NCBI GenBank assembly: GCA_015521265.1
Contig: WAON01000054.1
Coordinates: 1 to 7,438 of the forward strand
DNA from: Desulfurococcales archaeon
GTDB lineage: Archaea; Thermoproteota; Thermoprotei_A; Sulfolobales; Desulfurococcaceae
DNA: 7,438 bases
Direction: 5' to 3'
The translations under genes and the position numbers were made by a program. The notes beneath the pieces are model-generated. The model searched no databases. It was not told the DNA's origin and was given only the letters and a program-made list of their open reading frames with translations. Positions within the stretch are counted from its first letter, which is position 1. Each line of letters starts with the position of its first letter. This document shows positions 5,787-7,438 of this stretch, in pieces.

Positions 5787-7012
5787 GCATTGCATCTCCT
5801 GTCTTGTCGGATAACCCGCCGGGTCTTGTAATTGATAAGAGGAGGGCTGAGTATACTGCTTATATTTATGGAGACGCCTATGAGGAATACTTGCATCCTT
5901 ACACTAAGGACGTTGATATGTATATTGGTTATACACCGGTTAAGTACCGGTATGGATATGAGGATCATGTAAGGTATTACCCGGTATCATTCTTCGTCTA
6001 CAATAGGTGGACTTTCTATGATGAAGCTACAATGTTTACTAACCTCATCAATTACGGTTATTACTTGCTGGGAAAGCGTCTTAATCATTACAATATTTAC
6101 GATAATGTTAGGGAGCCCGTACTCGGCCCTATCATCATAGTCGATACTTTCCACGCATACGCAAACAGTATATGGAGAGCACCGACAACGGATAGGAGGG
6201 ATAAAGTATTCCAGAGATACGATGTTCCGGATAATTATTATAATAAGTGGTATAAACCCTTCACATCAGAGATACTATATGAGATCAGTGGGCTCCATTA
6301 TGATTATAAACATGACCCCCTAGGAGCAATAACAAATATATCTGGGATAGCAGTATTCTACCTACCAACATCGCCATACATAGTAGCACCGATAGGATGG
6401 GATAAAAGGAGCAATAAACCAATAATATCATCAGCACTAATACTCTCAATAGTAAACAGCCGCGAACAGGATCGATTAGCGCAAATAGTCTACCTAAACC
6501 CAATGATGTTCGTACACCTAGAAAACAAATACCATGGAAAAATACCCGACGTAATAGTCCTAGTATCACCAGCAGCCGGGCTAAACGATGAAGACATCGA
6601 GGAAATAAAACAATACTATCCAGGGTTAAAGGGAGAATGGATACCAATAACAAAACTACTACACGACCTAGGAGCAAGAGTAGTAGTAGGAATAAAAGTA
6701 TTACCAGATACCTACAAGTTCTATAGATACAAAACGGGAAAAAACGTATATAAATACCTAGATACAGCCCCGTTCTTTCCATATCTAGCCAATGATTGGC
6801 TTCAAATATTTTTCCAATACTTATCAAAGGGATATACAGTAAAGGAGTCGGCCCAACTAGCTAGAGACAGCGTGATTAGTAGTGGTAAAGCTAATAAGTG
6901 GCATCAGTTTATGTTAGTATTAAACTGGACTTCATCACAAACAAATACAATAATAAACCTTATCAGTACAGTAGCCGAATTAATTTACAACTCCGAAAAT
7001 ATAGTGAAATGA
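5780..7012 (+). CDS. tyrosine-rich, cysteine-free exported protein of unknown function, start controlled by an invertible segment
   Basis: I do not recognise this family with confidence. From the ATG at 5780 the product has 410 residues, starting with a stump of a signal peptide (MISIASPVLS) and no SD. After inversion of 5716-5763 the start would be a TTG with an SD, giving 425 residues and a complete signal peptide likely cut near the S-D junction before DNPPG. The mature part is about 10% Tyr (43 of 410) and has no Cys at all. Residues about 255-365 recall the C-terminal half of CHAT/caspase-like domains: a strand at 257-263 (DVIVLVS), LLHDLGARVVVG at 293-304, and FFQYLSKGYTVKESAQLARDS at 344-364; the Cys such proteases need is absent, so any such domain would be inactive. 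FHAYAN at 124-129 is of unknown meaning. The next gene overlaps as ATGA. Confidence 0.75.
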   Translation: MISIASPVLSDNPPGLVIDKRRAEYTAYIYGDAYEEYLHPYTKDVDMYIGYTPVKYRYGYEDHVRYYPVSFFVYNRWTFYDEATMFTNLINYGYYLLGKRLNHYNIYDNVREPVLGPIIIVDTFHAYANSIWRAPTTDRRDKVFQRYDVPDNYYNKWYKPFTSEILYEISGLHYDYKHDPLGAITNISGIAVFYLPTSPYIVAPIGWDKRSNKPIISSALILSIVNSREQDRLAQIVYLNPMMFVHLENKYHGKIPDVIVLVSPAAGLNDEDIEEIKQYYPGLKGEWIPITKLLHDLGARVVVGIKVLPDTYKFYRYKTGKNVYKYLDTAPFFPYLANDWLQIFFQYLSKGYTVKESAQLARDSVISSGKANKWHQFMLVLNWTSSQTNTIINLISTVAELIYNSENIVK

Positions 7013-7413
7013 TGTTGCAGTATGAAAACGGGATTGAGGATTTAGCAAATATACTGTTTCTTCCCTCGGCTGCTTTGAAGGAGGAGCTTGAGGAAGTGAT
7101 AAATGAATATTTTGTAGAATTATTTGATGAAGAAAGTGAAATGATAGAAGATTATGCAATAAATATAACAAATACCTTTTACAGAAACATCATTTTAGCC
7201 TTTAAAGAATTCATAAACACCTTCATTATAGATCCGAGTAAGTTGCAGTTATACAACCAGCTAATAATTGAATCCTCGCAATGGAATTACATAGGGATAA
7301 CTATTGTCGGTAATGGTAACTATCACCTTAATGATCCGGATCCTCCTGACCCTCCGGATGGAGGCGGACATCATTCGCCAATTGATAATCCGGGCTTTAA
7401 TTATATGGCATAG
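7009..7413 (+). CDS. small acidic protein of unknown function with a Pro/Asp-rich tail
   Basis: I do not recognise this protein. The frame is open from 6898, but the ATG at 7009 overlaps the TGA of the preceding gene (ATGA; a second ATG follows directly at 7012), which is how genes are coupled elsewhere in the window, so I take 7009 and 134 residues. No signal peptide is visible. The first 95 residues are acidic and probably helical (KEELEEVINEYF and similar), with an aromatic/hydrophobic helix around 60-75. The end is low-complexity: DPDPPDPPDGGGHH at about 109-122. It has no Cys, like its partner gene. It is presumably made from the same message as the 5780-7012 gene and so may be subject to the same switch. 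Confidence 0.65.
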   Translation: MMLQYENGIEDLANILFLPSAALKEELEEVINEYFVELFDEESEMIEDYAINITNTFYRNIILAFKEFINTFIIDPSKLQLYNQLIIESSQWNYIGITIVGNGNYHLNDPDPPDPPDGGGHHSPIDNPGFNYMA

Positions 7414-7438
7414 AATAGTGTAAAGCGGGCGGTATAGG

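Noticed and set aside
5741..5968. 75-residue minus-strand frame across the switch
   Set aside because: It overlaps the real gene antisense, has no SD and no recognisable features; the TTG-5744 frame in a different phase explains the spacer better.
6285..6827. 180-residue open frame on the minus strand inside the 5780-7012 gene
   Set aside because: It is almost only Leu, Ile, Val and Arg, as expected from reading the complement of an A/C-rich coding stretch. It has no SD, and the plus-strand frame is better supported by the ATGA overlap with the next gene.
6898..7011. Upstream extension of the 7009-7413 frame, and a possible -1 frameshift joining it to the preceding gene
   Set aside because: The extension overlaps the preceding gene and reads as low-quality sequence; I see no canonical slippery heptamer in the correct phase near the end of the first gene. 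The ATGA overlap gives a simpler explanation.

Overview
The window looks like a chromosomal piece from a hyperthermophilic crenarchaeon, probably Desulfurococcales. This rests on heavy AGG/ATA codon use, frequent TTG starts behind GGAGG/GGTG Shine-Dalgarno (SD) sites, ATGA gene overlaps, a TATA-box promoter, and a four-gene dye-linked dehydrogenase operon of a type known from hyperthermophilic archaea. The lineage is an inference from style, not from a marker gene.

Layout. 1-413: the 3' end of an unidentified gene, overlapping a 99-residue hypothetical gene. 414-535: a non-coding gap with TATA-like, repeated TGTATATG elements. 536-3934: a tightly packed operon in the order pdhA-pdhF-pdhX-pdhB, encoding a [2Fe-2S]/FAD/NAD-type alpha subunit, a two-cluster ferredoxin-like subunit, a BFD-like [2Fe-2S] subunit and a DAO-family flavoprotein. 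Together they should form a membrane- or cytosol-facing amine/amino-acid dehydrogenase of the archaeal L-proline dehydrogenase type; the actual substrate cannot be read from the sequence. 3931-5493 on the minus strand: a secreted, membrane-anchored GH18-family glycosidase, convergent with pdhB and sharing the tetranucleotide CTAG so that each gene's stop codon lies in it. 5494-5779: an AT-rich intergenic stretch holding the glycosidase promoter and an inverted repeat. 5780-7413: two overlapping genes of unknown function (a tyrosine-rich, cysteine-free protein and a small acidic protein with a Pro/Asp tail).

The most notable item is a perfect 23-bp inverted repeat (5693-5715 and 5764-5786) flanking a 48-bp spacer just at the 5' end of the 5780-7012 gene. 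As the sequence is written, that gene starts at an ATG inside the right arm, with no SD and a truncated signal peptide. If the 48-bp spacer is inverted on paper, the same reading frame gains a GGTGGGTG ribosome-binding site, a TTG start and 15 further codons that complete a textbook signal peptide (M-R-Y-K followed by a hydrophobic run). The simplest reading is a phase-variable DNA switch, captured here in the OFF orientation, which turns secretion and translation of a surface protein on and off by flipping its start site. No recombinase gene is in the window.

The glycosidase and the switchable gene are divergently arranged and both encode predicted exported proteins, so the right half of the window looks like a cell-surface locus, while the left half is redox metabolism.
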